Positions 48,638 to 61,700 of a DNA stretch of 64,000 bases are shown piece after piece. How positions within the stretch are numbered: the stretch's first letter is position 1; the number at the start of each line of letters is the position of its first letter. The DNA comes from Vermamoeba vermiformis (lineage: Eukaryota > Tubulinea > Echinamoebida). Both the position numbers and the translations under genes were made by a program. Location of the stretch: the NCBI GenBank assembly GCA_045837725.1, contig JBEWZL010000121.1, positions 186,001-250,000 of the forward strand, in the 5' to 3' direction. Below the pieces are notes generated by a model, which was not told the origin of the DNA, searched no databases, and saw nothing but the letters and a program-made list of their open reading frames with translations.

Positions 48638-51629
48638 CTATTTTCGTTTTTTAAACAATCGATGGAACGCACTACGGCCCATGGACTGATAGCCTTCAAC
48701 GTGACTGTCCATCAACACAACTTCTTCCTCGCTGAAGTCGTAGTCAGTCTTGCGTGCTTGATCCAGTCTGTACACAGGCACTTTGCGCGTGTGTTTGTAT
48801 GCCGTGACCATGAAGAACCCTAGCAAGACTGCAGCCAACAGTACAACAGCCCCAGCTATTTGCAGCACAACGGTAAAACCACCTAAAGAGCCACGTTAGT
48901 AAACAACATTAATGAGGCCTGAAAGCATGCTTACTATATTTACAATAAGGCCCAAACCACAAGCCCGTGCAGAAACAAACTCCGTCGTTACACTTTCCGT
49001 GGCCGTGACAATCAAAGGGACACAAACACTTTGCTGTCTCTTCGCTGCACAGTCCTTCACATGCCTGGCCACCGACGTGCATCTGTTTGAAGCACCAAAA
49101 TACTTCACCAACAGCTGTCTCGTTGTTGTTTGCACAATAGCGCCCATTTGGTCGCCGGTCACACGTCGCCATCTACTCAAAAAAATGGTGAGAACTATTG
49201 TTTTAACAGCTAGCAAGGTTCGCGTACCTGTTTGTCTTGACAATTGTAACCAGCCCAGCCAATGTCACACTGACACACGCCACCCAGACACGTGCCGTGA
49301 CCTGAACAGTTGTTCTCGCGGTTGCAAATACACTTTCCATTCCGACACCCCTCCGCACAGGTAGTTGCATTGACCGCTGTATGATGAACGCACGTCACTA
49401 CTTGGTTGCCCTCGCACACCCTGACTGGGGCTGTGTTATTGACAAAACTACACGCGCTGATGGGTTCTTGACACGTGTCACCGCGAAATCCTAACGGACA
49501 CTCCGAGTAACCTTTTGCACACTTGCAGCTGCCGTCAATCGATGAGCCATTCGGACCGCAATCCATATTACATCTGTCAAAGATTATTAGTCACAGCTCT
49601 CTTAATAGTGCTGCAATCTGCTTACTGTGACACTCTTCCTTCCGTCACACAGCCAGCAGAGCAAAACATTTTTGTGGACGTCTTGTAGCCGCTGGCAGTA
49701 AGGTTAGTGCGGTACCAATATGGCACGTTTGCCTTATGTTACGTACATGCATTGCACGGCTGTATAATTATTCACGCACAGTGTTCCTTCATTGATACCG
49801 GCAACAGTGCATGGATCCGGTGAACAATCGGCGGTGAGACCCACTGCATTACAATTGAGTACACTGCTAACACAGCCACAATGAACTATTACCTCGATCG
49901 CAATAACACGTGCCTTGACTGCATGTGCCAGCACCGCTACATTCGAGGCCATTTGGACCAATAGGACACGAGCACCGATCATCGCCGCTATAACCGTTTG
50001 ACAGACAGCCACTGCCACGAGAGTTAATGCGTTGTGCTGTGCTTGAATGGACTTACTATTGGCAGTTTATTTGTTGTTGAACGTAACTGCCGCTGCACGT
50101 GACGAGCGTACTTTCATTAATGCAGCGCGTGTGGTAACCACCTGCCAATAAGAACAAAACGAGTTAGTTGCTATTGAAAATTCGAATAAAAAGCATCCTT
50201 CAAACGTACTCTCCCCATGACATACTCCATAGGATAAAATCTATATAATAGTGTTAGTTGCTGTGCTCCAGTGTATCGTTAATCCAAAAAGGCCCAGATC
50301 TTACCTGCAAGGTCCAACAATGAGGTCCTTTCCACTGACCGTTGCATGAACACGAGCCATCAGACAAACAATACGAATACTTATCGTGCGAACTATCGCA
50401 AGCACATTGGCACTGCGAGTAGCCGTAGTCAGTGACACATGTTGTGCTGCAGTTTGTGACCGTGATAGAATAGTCAATTGACGAGCAATAGACGCGTTGA
50501 TTGCTGTTAATATAGAAGGTGTCACCTATAGTCCACTGACATGGTACATAGTGTTACAACTTACCCTTGGCAGGAATAACCATATTTGTCTGGATCATTG
50601 TAGCACGGACTTGCGTACTCGCAATTGTGGCCAGAATAGCCCAGGTCGCAACTACAAATGCCTTGACTATTGCACACTCCATGCATTTTGCACCTAGTTG
50701 AACAATCACACTCACCAGTCGAGTACTTGCAGCCGTAGGGACAATTGACTATGCCATACAAATTCGTGCCAGAACACATCGCCGATGCCGTAGCATTTAT
50801 ACAAACAGCCATATTTGAACCACTTTTGCACGGGTTAATAATGCTGCAGTCAGAGCCTGTACGACCTACAGGGCACCGACAGCTGCCGTAGGTATCGCAC
50901 GTGAAGCCTATGCACTTGTCAGCATTGAAAGATCGATAGAGTCTAGAATTAGAGGTCATTACCTGAGCAATTATTCGGGCAATTACACCCTAAAGATGAG
51001 CAGCCAAGTGTACAACCGAATTGATACGTCCTGTTTGATAGGACAGGTTAGAAAATGATAGGTGAAGGCAGATCTAGACCTTGATACTTACGCCTGTCGA
51101 TTGACGCAATCTACGTACGTGCTGTTAATACAATAGTACCCATTAGTGAGGTCCGCACAAACTGATCTTGTGCTGCAATCGGCGCCTGTGTAGCCTGCAC
51201 AGAAGAAAATGTCAGATCGTCTGTCTGACGTTTATAGGTAAAACTAGACTATACTTACCAAGAGGACAGCTACATTGACCACTACTGCACGTTCCTATGC
51301 CGCTACAATTATTTAAACAGCCACAGTCTGCGAGATCTGCCCTTTTCTGCACACAACCGAATTGACCTAAATAATCGCGTAAATATTCGATATTCTTACT
51401 ATTATTAATAACGATAATATTTTCGGCTGTTATAAGCGTATATCTGACACGTACATGAAATTGGATAATCCTTCCAGCTACTGCATGCTATCAATGTGGT
51501 AGTATTTGCACAAAGTGAGCCACTATCTCTTCCATAACATAAATTTTTCTTATAACAGTTATTCTCTGTTGATACGACAGCGAAGAAAACCAATGCAAGG
51601 AAGATCCACCGAATTGCTGCCATTATCAT
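48638..51629 (-). CDS. Type I membrane protein with many EGF-like repeats
   Basis: ATG 51629 starts MIMAAIRWIFLALVFFAVVS, a signal peptide. The ectodomain is a run of Cys-rich EGF-like repeats over many short exons, for example CNSQGICSCDLGYSGHNC, CSGHGTCLGGVCQCDIGWAG, CHGHGKCNDGVCFCTGLW and CAKGYSECPLGFRGDTC. Many have the C-x-C-x5-G-x2-C ending of EGF/tenascin-type repeats. One transmembrane helix near the end (LQIAGAVVLLAAVLLGFFMV) is followed by a tail of about 50 residues (YKHTRKVPVYRLDQARKTDY...RLFKKRK) to the stop at 48638-48640. The expected job is a surface receptor or adhesion protein. Other genes of this build in amoebae bind cells or prey, but the ligand here is unknown. The exon joins were not all traced. 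Confidence 0.78.
49469..49480. promoter_or_regulatory. Palindrome TGACACGTGTCA (copy 3, inside EGF-repeat gene)
   Basis: Exact copy in coding sequence of the minus-strand EGF-repeat gene. Confidence 0.3.
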
Positions 51630-52353
51630 TAATCAAACACTGGTAACGTTGTAATCATCATCGACATAGCTCGCACATGTATGCTTGTATTACAAATAAA
51701 AATGGTGGAAAGAATGACGGCACGAGGAACATTCAATCGACATTGTTGTCTTGCGAAATTGCGTATTGAAAACAACTAAACACCTTTAAACAAGCACCTC
51801 AAATCCTTGAGGCATATTGGGAGATTAACAACGAGGCGTGGTATTTTTAGGAGTGTCGGCTTGGATGGATTGGCCTCCAGGAGTAACGAAGGATGTAGCC
51901 GTTAAAGTCTATCTTAAGAGCTTATCCCCGAGCTACCTCCGTATACTGTCCTGGAAGAAAAAAGCCATCCATGGTCCCAGATTATACCAGCCGAAAAGAA
52001 GATCTCAGCAAAATGCAGGTACATTTACGTTTTAGGTGAAATAATATGCTTAAAAGAATTAATCTTCAATTTTGCCAATATTTTCGTTCAAGAATGAGGC
52101 ACGCTGCAATTCTGTTTAATCGAATTCAATCTGTTAGAAAACTCGTGCAATTTAAAAAATGGAACGCATTCACATCTTGAAATTTAACACTCGCAAATAA
52201 TGTACATTTAATATCGTAGACTCAATTCATATTTTCGACTTTTGTTTGCTGATTCATGATCTGCGTACTCGGTCAGTGATTCTCACACACAAATTAATAC
52301 GGCCCTAGAACACTGCTTGCAATATTCCATATCCCAAGCGGTTCACGAAAATC
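51630..52353. other. Gap with an F-box-like relic
   Basis: Promoter side of the EGF-repeat gene, then at 51838-52035 (+) an open stretch without ATG reading WPPGVTKDVAVKVYLKSLSP, SYLRILSWKKK, HGPRLYQ. Its pattern (Pro-x-Val, Leu-Ser-Pro, Leu-Arg-x-Leu-Ser) is that of an F-box, so it is probably a dead exon. Nothing else is seen. Confidence 0.4.
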
Positions 52354-52751
52354 ATGCAGTTTTCTGAGGATCTCGAACAAGATCTGTGTTGCTACGAACA
52401 GCAAGCACAGATCGACTTTCTAACGCGTTTCAGCACTGCCCTAAGAACGTCACGTAAGTATATAATGCCATTATGCGCTCAAACCCAGGAAAGATTGGAT
52501 TACCCGCTTAGTATACGGATTTATTTCACGTTCACGCCATTGCAAGAAGCATGAAATTGTTCGAGTTTGTTCCGATTGAACGATGGGAAATTCATAGGGT
52601 TGCCATAAGACTGTGCGATATATACTATGATGCAATCTCCTTCATGTTCGAAAGTACGAAGCACTCCAACGCCAACTGGAGTGTGGCCCATCAAGAAATC
52701 ATCGATGATCAGCCGTTTGAACTTGAACTTAGCCGGTTAGTTGCGGGTTAG
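52354..52751 (+). other. Two small overlapping ORFs (52354-52554 and 52551-52751)
   Basis: Both start with ATG, have 66 codons each and overlap by ATGA (52551-52554). The first is Glu/Gln-rich (MQFSEDLEQDLCCYEQQAQI). The second (MKLFEFVPIERWEIHRVAIR) has no known domain. They could be parts of one exon set or chance frames in gene-poor DNA. I lean to remnants. Confidence 0.25.
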
Positions 52752-53194
52752 ACTAGGCCAACAAGTCTGTACTACCATGCGTCCTGGCCAAAAGGCTTAA
52801 ATTAGCTGACAAGGTTACAGGTGTCAATTACTGTTGACAAGCTCAGGAGGATCCCTTCGCCGACCATGTAAGGGTGTAACAAAGGAACAATACGCAGCAA
52901 TTGAATATTTCACGTTTGTCACGTAATTTCAAGATAGCCACGATGGGATAATAGCTAATTAACGTTAAATTGAGGCAGACCAAAAGAGTAAAATTTCACA
53001 GCCGGAAATTTCGTGGGGGAATTTCACTCATTTTGCACCAGACATAAAAAGCGAATTTTGTGCTCTTTTGATTCATTATCTTGTTCGATAGAACACGGTT
53101 GAAAGCAATTTTCCACTGATCCTTTGCGTTGCTACGACGTTTAGCTGCTTAGGACTCTTCTCATAGCAAATCAACTGCAAAAACAGAAGCAAAC
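52752..53194. other. Gap upstream of the small Ser/Pro protein ORF
   Basis: No gene visible. It ends in an A-rich leader just before ATG 53195. Confidence 0.4.
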
Positions 53195-53470
53195 ATGCAA
53201 TCTGCAAGATTCGAAGAGGACTACGACTTGCCTCCTCTTATTCACGTTAACAACACAAAAGAACCCCGAAGCGACAAATACAGTTGCATAAAGGGCACAT
53301 CTCCCCGTCGTGTAATCATCAGAACGCGAGTGGAGCGATCACCAAAGACATCTCCTACAAACTCAAACCCAACAAGTCCGAGGTCAGAAATTCCTTCTGC
53401 CGCCGACGTAATCTGTAAATACCAATCAATTTTGAATTCCAATGAGCGCTCACGCCTTCAATATGTGTAA
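53195..53470 (+). CDS. Small hypothetical protein with Ser-Pro phosphorylation-like motifs
   Basis: A 91-codon frame starting at a real ATG after an A-rich leader (GCAAACATG) and followed by AT-rich sequence with AATAA. The N-terminus is acidic (MQSARFEEDYDLPPLIHV). The middle has several Ser-Pro and Thr-Ser-Pro sites (GTSPRRV, RSPKTSPTNSNPTSPRS), typical targets of proline-directed kinases. No domain recognised. It may be a real short single-exon gene; coding support is only the frame and the motif density. Confidence 0.35.
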   Translation: MQSARFEEDYDLPPLIHVNNTKEPRSDKYSCIKGTSPRRVIIRTRVERSPKTSPTNSNPTSPRSEIPSAADVICKYQSILNSNERSRLQYV

Positions 53471-56207
53471 ATAATGTAAATAAATCCGAATGTACAGTAA
53501 TTAACCAAACTTCGGCTTTCCTTACTATGGGCATGGCATGCTTGAATACATGCTTCGCGGGGCTAATACTCCTGCTCGATTTCAAAGTCATGCAAACATA
53601 ATTTCCGGCCATCCACACAACTCGATCAAAATTTGGAACTCTCGTTTAACGATTTTATTTACGTGCCTAACTTGTTCTATAGCACCTGCAGTAGTTTAGG
53701 AGTGATAAGTTCGCCGTGCAAGGCACCGAATCATTTCTTATGGGCTATTTCCCAAGCAGATCAGCGTGCCGGCCGATAGTACGACGATTTTGGCCAAGGG
53801 CTAGAACCATCCTCGCTGATGAACTGCCGATATCCCTTCGCAGTTTCGCCATTAATCACACCAGTGCGGTGCAAAGTAAGACGGAGTTGACTGAACGAAA
53901 ATTGGCCGAGATGCGACAAGAAATAATATATTTTTTGAAATTTCCGAATGTCGATACATTAAGGCTCCTTCTAATATGATGTAGGGTAGTGATTCAATGC
54001 TCTTTTAATCGAATTGAGCAAGCGCCGGCTAATTGTAACCTAAATATAGCCCTTTCGTTGTACGATAAAGGTCCAACTCGAAACGCTTTCACTGCAGGTT
54101 ACTCCTGAGCTGTTAGTAACGCAGATACTATTGTTTGCACGTATTCGTTCAAAGCCCAAACTTGGCTAAAGACTTACCACGATGAATCGATTAAAAATTA
54201 ACTCCGTATCGATTGAATGCCAATAATAATGGAGAATATGGTTATTGCTAACTTCATAATCTCGCGTTTAATCTCTAATCTACAGTCTCAAATTTCAGCC
54301 CAAGGACGTAGATCCGTCCTAATTTCGTATTAATAGTATCTCTGTTGGTGCACAAAAATAGGGCTGCGTTCAACGCCGTTATATACCTTTAAATTTATCG
54401 TTCAACAAAGCACTAATTTAACGTAAAGTAACTCCTGCACTGCGGCGGCCTAATGGTCCAAGCTTTTCCTTATAACCAGTGTGGTCAGTGGATCGAACAA
54501 CAGAGTCATCATTATAATGGTTATTAGTACGAGCTGGCGCAATTAATTAATCGGTATACCATTGGTGGCATTAGAACAGATAACATGCTTCTGCTGGAAC
54601 TGGATCTTACAATTATGAGATTAAGACTTGCTGGTCGGCAAGCCCAACACAATCGACATTTCTGCATGTGCGTGGCCATAAAGATTTTGTGTTAAATTGG
54701 TGTCACATTTGTGGGGTAAATTAGTGGACAAATAGAGTCGATAGCGCGATAATGTTGCCGGACTGTAAACGACCAGTTAAACAAACATCATCATATATTG
54801 TATTAATCGCTCATATTACGACCGGTTAAATGTTAATTACTCCGACGAGATTGTAAAGCACGAGATTAATTAAACGGTGCTCCGAAAATTTGTCAATTTG
54901 CTGGAAATTTGACTACAGATAAAGGCTTATCAACTGAAATGGTAACGGCGGTATAATATAAATTCTACTTATATAGCGATTCGTAAAGCGGTGGAGAGCG
55001 GTGCTTGACGTTCAAAAAGCCGCGCAGAACTGTGCGAGATCTCACGCGCTTCTCTCTCGTACCTATTTAAAGCTTAGCCTTAGAAGGCAATATGAATTTA
55101 CTTCGTAATAATAATGCGACTTTGCGAGTCAGGACATAAGTAGTAATTCCCGTCCATAAAGTAGTAAATTGCACTTAAGACTAAACTCAGAAATCGAGAT
55201 CAGCAACTCCGAATCTCGAGAAAGCTCCGAAAAGTGATTTATGACAAGTAAAGAAGGACGAGCAAGTTAATTAAACTCTATTAAAAATGTATTTTTTGGC
55301 TTAAAAGCCGGTTCAAAAAGGTACGTAAGTTGATCGTCCACCTGCGGACAAAACTAGCTCGTGGTCGTGCGCTTAAGACTTATTTGGCTTAGCATATATA
55401 ATATATTTGGTAGGTAACAATTTATATTGGTTCGGTCTTAGACCTCGCGACCTCGAGATCACTTCGCGAGGTTCAATTTCAAACTGCTCGGTACTAACGT
55501 ACATTAAAACGGTCTTTGCTAATTTTAGCACGCAGAACCTCCAAAATTAAATTGTTGTAACGAAGTTTTGACGGATGGGAGGTTGGCTAATGAAATAGGC
55601 ACTGAATGAATTTGTAATTAAGAAAATAATATATACGTACTTATAATTATAATAAATTAAATGTAAACCACTAGCAAGCCTAAAAATGCCGTAGAAAATT
55701 TGTGATGAAGCACAAAAAATTTGGGAACGAATCCAGAGAGAACGAATATTGGTTTGTACCGTTTAATTTGCGATTGATACTTTTTGTTATTACCACAAAA
55801 TCGTAATATATTTTTTCAAAATTGTTTCAAGGGTTTAAGAGTACCTGGAGGGCAATGCCGTTATTTTGAGATCAATCCACTAAATCTGCTGCCACCTATC
55901 ATTTGGGCGCAAGAAGAGGTCCAATTGTAACGAACAATCAATCGATTTTCCAGTCTGAAAGAGGTGTTCTCGTGCTCCTGTGATAACTGCGAATAGAGGC
56001 AGAAAAATATCGCACAAAAAAACTGCGCAGCAAAAATTGGCCTTAGACTCTGCGATATTTTTATTGTATTATAATTGACAACGATAATAGATCGCTACTT
56101 CTTGTTATTAGATCGGCCATAGATCGTATTTGAGACATTTAAGCCTCGATCAAGAGATGGCGAGACGGATGTTCAGCGACTGATCCACGATAAATTAACG
56201 ATTAGCT
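53471..56207. other. 2.7-kb gene-free stretch
   Basis: The longest stretch here without a gene I can support. It is AT-rich with many stops in all frames; the only frame of note (53716-53979, +) has an ATG but no family. At 55443-55450 and 55464-55471 there is a perfect 8-bp inverted repeat (CCTCGCGA / TCGCGAGG, 13-nt loop) followed by GGTTCAATTTC, which resembles a tRNA B box but lacks a matching A box or cloverleaf. The promoter of the next gene must lie at the right end. Confidence 0.5.
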
Positions 56208-58622
56208 ATGTACGCCGAGATCAGCCTTAGAACCAGCATACCATATTTCAATCCCTATGCCAATCAGCAAGCTGCGTACGATAAGAAAGGACCCGTGTCG
56301 CTTAGCGAACAATGCTGGCGAGTCATTTTGCATCGCTGCATCCCTCTCCCGAAAGAGTAATTATCTATCAATACTATATAAATAATATCACAGAAATATT
56401 ACTATACTTTTCGCACGCATTTAATGTCGTTAAAGAAGTCTACACCAGATTTTGTTTATGCAAATTATTTTATTAAAGTGCGTGCGATAGACATTTTAAT
56501 ATCTAGCCCATTAAAATAATATTAGACACATATACATAATTAATATTATATTTGCAAATTTATTGGACTATTTTTAATGTAATTTGTAGGAGGGTCGCAC
56601 AGCTTCCGGATTGGCTATTAGCGGAGATTGTCAACCGATTACTCAATACAGGAAAGTTAACTAGGGCCATTTTAGAGCCTTACCAAGCAACAAATAAGTA
56701 AGTCGATTACGCCTAACCAATTACCGTCAGATCTTTAGAGACGATTTATGCTACCATTAAATTTATCATTATTATTATTTTAAATAAATATTATCACTAC
56801 GGTCTCAGAATTTAAAATTATTTACATTTTCTAACCGAATGACAATAGAATGGGTGTCATTACGCGGCTGGATCTGCGCGGTTATCCAGCACAAACACCT
56901 CACACAACCACGCGCACCAATGTTAAACAACCAACGCATCAAATCACACAATCGCAACCAGCTCTCAAACACACGACCTCTGAAGGCGAGCCACTCACGC
57001 ATCGGAGTAACTCGCTGGATCTCGGAGACCGCGTAGAGGAGACACGTGTCAACTCAGCCCCGGGACAAGGAACACGGTCTCTACGGCACTCCCTGTCACA
57101 GAGCGGTGGAGGTCACGTTGTTGGCACAGCGAATACAAATATGATAGACTTGTTGTGGCTGTTGGTCAATGCGCCCAATCTGGTCTACTTGTCGCTGCGC
57201 AGTCACAAATCATTTCGCATTAACGATGCAGACTTGGCACAGAGTATGTAGTAGAGGTGTATTCAGTGCAAATAGGACGCTAACAGCTCTGTTGTAGTCG
57301 CGCAGAGTGTGACACCCTCGCTCATGTCAATGGACATGCGATACTGCACGTCAGATCATCGCGTGACGTTGAAGGGCATGTCCGCAGCTGTAGGTCACTT
57401 CAACATGAGTCAATTGACATTTTTGGATGTGTCGTGGACCTCAGTGGACGACGAGTGTCTCAAGTCAATGGTCACTGGCTGCAAGTGGCTGCGACACTTG
57501 TACATTGAACACTGCAATCGCCTCACACTGCACTTCGATGAGAATGGCACGGGTATATTAGACTTGGCGCCCAATCTCTTGACGCTGCATGCTAAAGGTA
57601 CGCACTAACTCGGTTAGAGTGTGAGGTCGTAACAATAGTGACTCATGACACGTGCGACAGGTTGCGAGCAGTTGGGCAAGCGATATCCAGTCAAATTGGC
57701 CTCGGACACATTGACGCATTTGAACTTGGCCAATTGTCCCAACATTGGCGATGACTCGCTGGAGCTCTTCAATTGTCCGCGACTCATGTCACTCAACTTG
57801 CAGCACTGCAGCAAGATCACTGATCACTCGGTCAGCGAGGTGCTGCATCTGTGTCGGCACTTGCAGCTATTAGACTTGCAGTTCACTAATCTGGAGAGTC
57901 CTGAGTTCAATGAGAAATCAGCGTCAATCAAGGTGCGTAATGAAATTAATACGCGATGTAAGATTAAAGCTCATATTATCGTTGACTAGGAGTTGCATCT
58001 ATGTGACAGTGTCAACATTTCACTGACAGCGCTGCAGTGGATTGCATACTACTGCACAGGACTGATGGAACTACACGTGCGAGGAGTGAAGGCCATCAAT
58101 GACTCGGCACTCGAACAATTGTTTGTCGAGCCGCACGAGTTCGCAGCAATCAGCTATCAACTGAACTCATCAGCCGAACTTCCACCACTCGCAAATCCAC
58201 TGCGAGCATCAAGTCATCAATTCAGAGAAGATAGTGCCAAGAAAAAGAACTCCAGTGTCAGCCGATACTTTAGCGGGCTGAAGAAATTGAATGCCAGTCG
58301 GTGTGCCAATTTATCAACCAAGGGAGTGACGCACATTGCCAAGCATGTCACGGGACTAGACTGGCTCGACTTGTCTTGGACGAGTGTCGACGACAATGTG
58401 TTTGATGTCTTGGTGCAAAACTGTCCGCACTTGCGCTCGATCAAATTGTTCGGCTGCAACGCCATCACTCACGAAGGTAAGCAAGCATACAATTATTTAG
58501 GCTTGATTGTTGCTCACTATCTCCTTGTAGCGATTAATAGGACAAAACAAGAACGAACAAGCCTCGACATATTCTCAGTATCACAACCTCTCGATTGGTG
58601 TCTCTACGGTGAAATATCTTAG
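56208..58622 (+). CDS. F-box-like / leucine-rich-repeat protein (FBXL/AMN1-type LRRs)
   Basis: ATG 56208 (MYAEISLRTSIPYFNPYANQ). Exon 2 has an F-box-like start (VAQLPDWLLAEIVNRLLNTG). After a Thr/Ser/Gln-rich low-complexity part (about 56890-57110) come cysteine-containing LRRs: LTFLDVSWTSVDDECLKSM, LTHLNLANCPNIGDDSLELF, LMSLNLQHCSKITDHSVSEV, LHLCDSVNISLTALQWIAYY, LKKLNASRCANLSTKGVTHI, LDWLDLSWTSVDDNVFDVL and LRSIKLFGCNAITHEG. This repeat type with Cys-Asn/Ser near the loop is typical of FBXL and AMN1 proteins that choose substrates for SCF ubiquitin ligases. The stop is TAG 58620-58622. It converges on VPS13 paralogue 2 with 137 bp between stops. Confidence 0.78.
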
Positions 58623-58695
58623 CACCACTCGGAGCCGTCATCATTTTTCAATTGTAATTTTTGCGAACAACACTCGAACTCTTGTAAATATGTGT

Positions 58696-58734
58696 AATAA
58701 AGAGGATAACTCGATTGAATTCAAAATGTTTATT
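58696..58734. terminator. Convergent polyadenylation signals (AATAAA + strand, TTTATT for - strand)
   Basis: AATAAA at 58696-58701 serves the LRR gene. TTTATT at 58729-58734 (AATAAA on the minus strand) serves the second VPS13. Both lie in the 137 bp between the two stops, so the transcripts probably end within or across each other's 3' ends. Confidence 0.5.
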
Positions 58735-58759
58735 AATTACAATAGGCCGAGTGGCTCTT

Positions 58760-61700
58760 TTAAGCCTCAGTTATAATCCTTTCCTTTTCAGGGTGGAAGT
58801 CACGCATGTGCGTTATTTGCCAGTCGTGACAAACAGTGCGTAGTTTGTGCTCAATATTGTGTGCTTGTTCTACTGTAATGCACGGCAAGTGGCGTTGATT
58901 TTCGCGCGCATCAATCGTGTCGATTGTGACAGTCGGAGGCTGCATGTGATGAGCGACATGAATGCGGCTGATGTTGGTGAAGTGAGCTTGCCAAATGACT
59001 TCATCGCTGTTCAAGAAGTAGATCATCTTGTCGGACACTAAGATGACACGGTCGTTTGAAACAAACTCGTGGAACATGTACTGTTGGTTGCGGGCACGTT
59101 CTTCCTTCACTTTCATTAGCAAGTTCAAGCCTCGTGCTTCGTACAAGTTGTATTCGCGCAGCTGAACTGTACGGCGGTCCAATGAAGCGAAGTTTCTTGG
59201 CGGTCTCTTGCGCGTGATTTTCTTCTCGTGGATCTGCGTGTTGTTTCGAATACCTTCAGCAGTACGAGAGAACAAGTCAACAGTGCCGACTACAGGTTTT
59301 ACAACAAGTCTACGAGCGAATGAATTAGCTTACAGAACTGTGAATGATGGTGAGTTACTTACCCAGCAAGTCCTTTGCCTACACCTTTAGCAACCCCTTT
59401 CGGGCCTTCTTCTCTTCCTCCCTTGATGGGCTGTTCAACGACGCCAGTGATGCCGCGGACGATACCAGTGGTGAAGTCCTTCAAGCCGTAGCCAAGGCCC
59501 TTCAGTGCATTGCTAGGTTGGTGACCCAAACGCTCAGCACGTCGTTTGCGTTGATAGTCTCGGTCCATGGACAGTGCAGCAACTCCGTGCGAGACACTGC
59601 TGGTGATCTTGGTAGTCGCGTCAGAGATGCCGTAGACTGTCTTCTTGGCGAGTGATTTGGAGCCTTTGCCGAGACCATAGCCGAACTCTTTCGCACCCAA
59701 GGTGATGCCTTTAGCGGGCTCGTAGAAGAAGTCGTGCACACCCTCACCAATGTTGCCGAACATGTTGATGGGATTGCCCAGGATATCAAGAGATCCGACA
59801 ACACCAACGACTTGGTCGCCGATCTGCGACATTAGGAAGGAAATCAAGCGCGTGACCATCTCATTCTTCGACATGTAAGCATTTTTAAGGTTGAGAGCTC
59901 TGAGTCGAATTGGGGCATTCTCGATAGAGGGCAAGATTTGGTCAGGAATGCGCAAGAGAATGTTCGTCATATTCGTCGCTTGAATTTCATCGACTTTGCC
60001 TTTGCGAGCAATGAAAGTGAGATTGGCAGCAATGGGATTGAGTAAGAAGAACTGATTGTAAATCATTTGCGAGTGGTCGTCTTCGGCTACTGCAAGATCC
60101 AGTGGTTGACTAAAAGAGAATCATGAGTAAATGTACAGCAAAAAAGCTGTTTGCCGTGGACTTACACTTCATCAATATCTCCTTCAGCAGGTTTCTTTGA
60201 GTTCTTAAGGTCAGCCATGATGTAGTCTGCAAACGACAACAACTTCAAGAGCAACTCTTGGTCGAGTGTTAACCACATCTCACGCATGAGCAGGGAGAAG
60301 TAGCGGAAGTATTGAATGGTGTCGTAAGTGTTGTCCTTGACAGCAGTGAACTTGAGGAACTGCGGAGGTCGCTCCGTGTTCGAGTGCATCATGATGGGTG
60401 TGAAGGTAGAGAGGGTCTGATTGTCGATTTGACAGTCCTGAATCTCGACTTCTAAGCTGCGCGTGACGGTCATGTCAACAAATTCAGCCTTGATGCCGTC
60501 AATGCTCAAGTACAGCAACTCTTCAGGCAGCTCGTTAACGACACTGACGCCAACACCTTGGAACATCAGTGACACCTTCATCTTCTCAAGACCTTCTTCA
60601 AGGCCAGTCTTTTCAGTTCGGTTTGGCACATCGCTGCGTGGCTTGATGCGAATGACACGTGTCATGCCAAGGCCAAGTACTTGAACCACGACATCTCTAA
60701 CTTCACCAGACTCATCGACGTATTTGAAGGGCGTGTGCTCTTTGAGCTTGTACGGCTTCATCGAGTAGACAGTCTTGTCCGGGAAGATGATGTCCAAGAT
60801 ACGTGGCTGATTGGGCTCTAACCAACCCCAGCTCTGGGTCTTGCCAGTCGGGATGTGCAACACCATGCTGGTAGTGGACTGTAAAGCAGTTAGACAAATA
60901 TCAACGATAACACCTGAATTCGCAACTTACTTGTTGTTGGACAAAGATACTGTCGGGCAGACCATTTTCAATGCGGTAAAGAGCGTTGTTGGTCTCTTCC
61001 ACAAAGTTGACGATCATGACACCTTGTTCGATTTTGATGCGTACGCGCATGACGTAAGACTTGGGCAAGTCTTCATCGAGCATTTGAACGGTGAAGTAGT
61101 CAGTGTTCTCAATAGTGAATACACCAGACCAGTTGCACTTGTTCTTGTCAATTCTAAAGCGCAGTAACTTCTCCTTGTGTGCGTGAGGCCAGTGGAATGG
61201 AGCGTGCTCGTAGGGATCTAGTTTGTACTCGCGTGCATCACCTTCTTGGCGCAAGAACAAAGTCTTGTCGGTGTTGTTAACGAGCACGTATCGAGGGAGG
61301 ATAGTGATCACTTCAGTGCGCGAGAAGATATTCTTGGCACCTGACTTGATCAAGCTCAGCTCGTATAAGCGAGGTGGTTGGTCATTATGAGCAGCGACGG
61401 CTTCTTCGATCTGCATATGAGCACCTTCTTGAGGGATGCTGCGAATAGCGAGGCCAGAGGACCATTTGGAGTTGGCAGCCTTGATGAAGACATTCAATCG
61501 TTTCAATCGATCGGAGCTCAACGACATCATCAGTGGCTCGCCCTTGAAGAAGTTATCGACGTGCCACTCCTTGGGTTGACCGCGTGATGAGCCAGAGAAG
61601 GCGGCACAGCCCTCTTCTGACTGACCAGCAACGAGCTTGGCGCGGTGAGTTCGCTTCTTCTTGTCGTAAGCGAACAAGAGTGGCAGGCCAGTGCGGTTCA

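Noticed and set aside
55400-55490. Possible tRNA gene around the hairpin and GGTTCAATTTC
   Set aside because: No A box at the right distance, no cloverleaf and no acceptor stem could be drawn.
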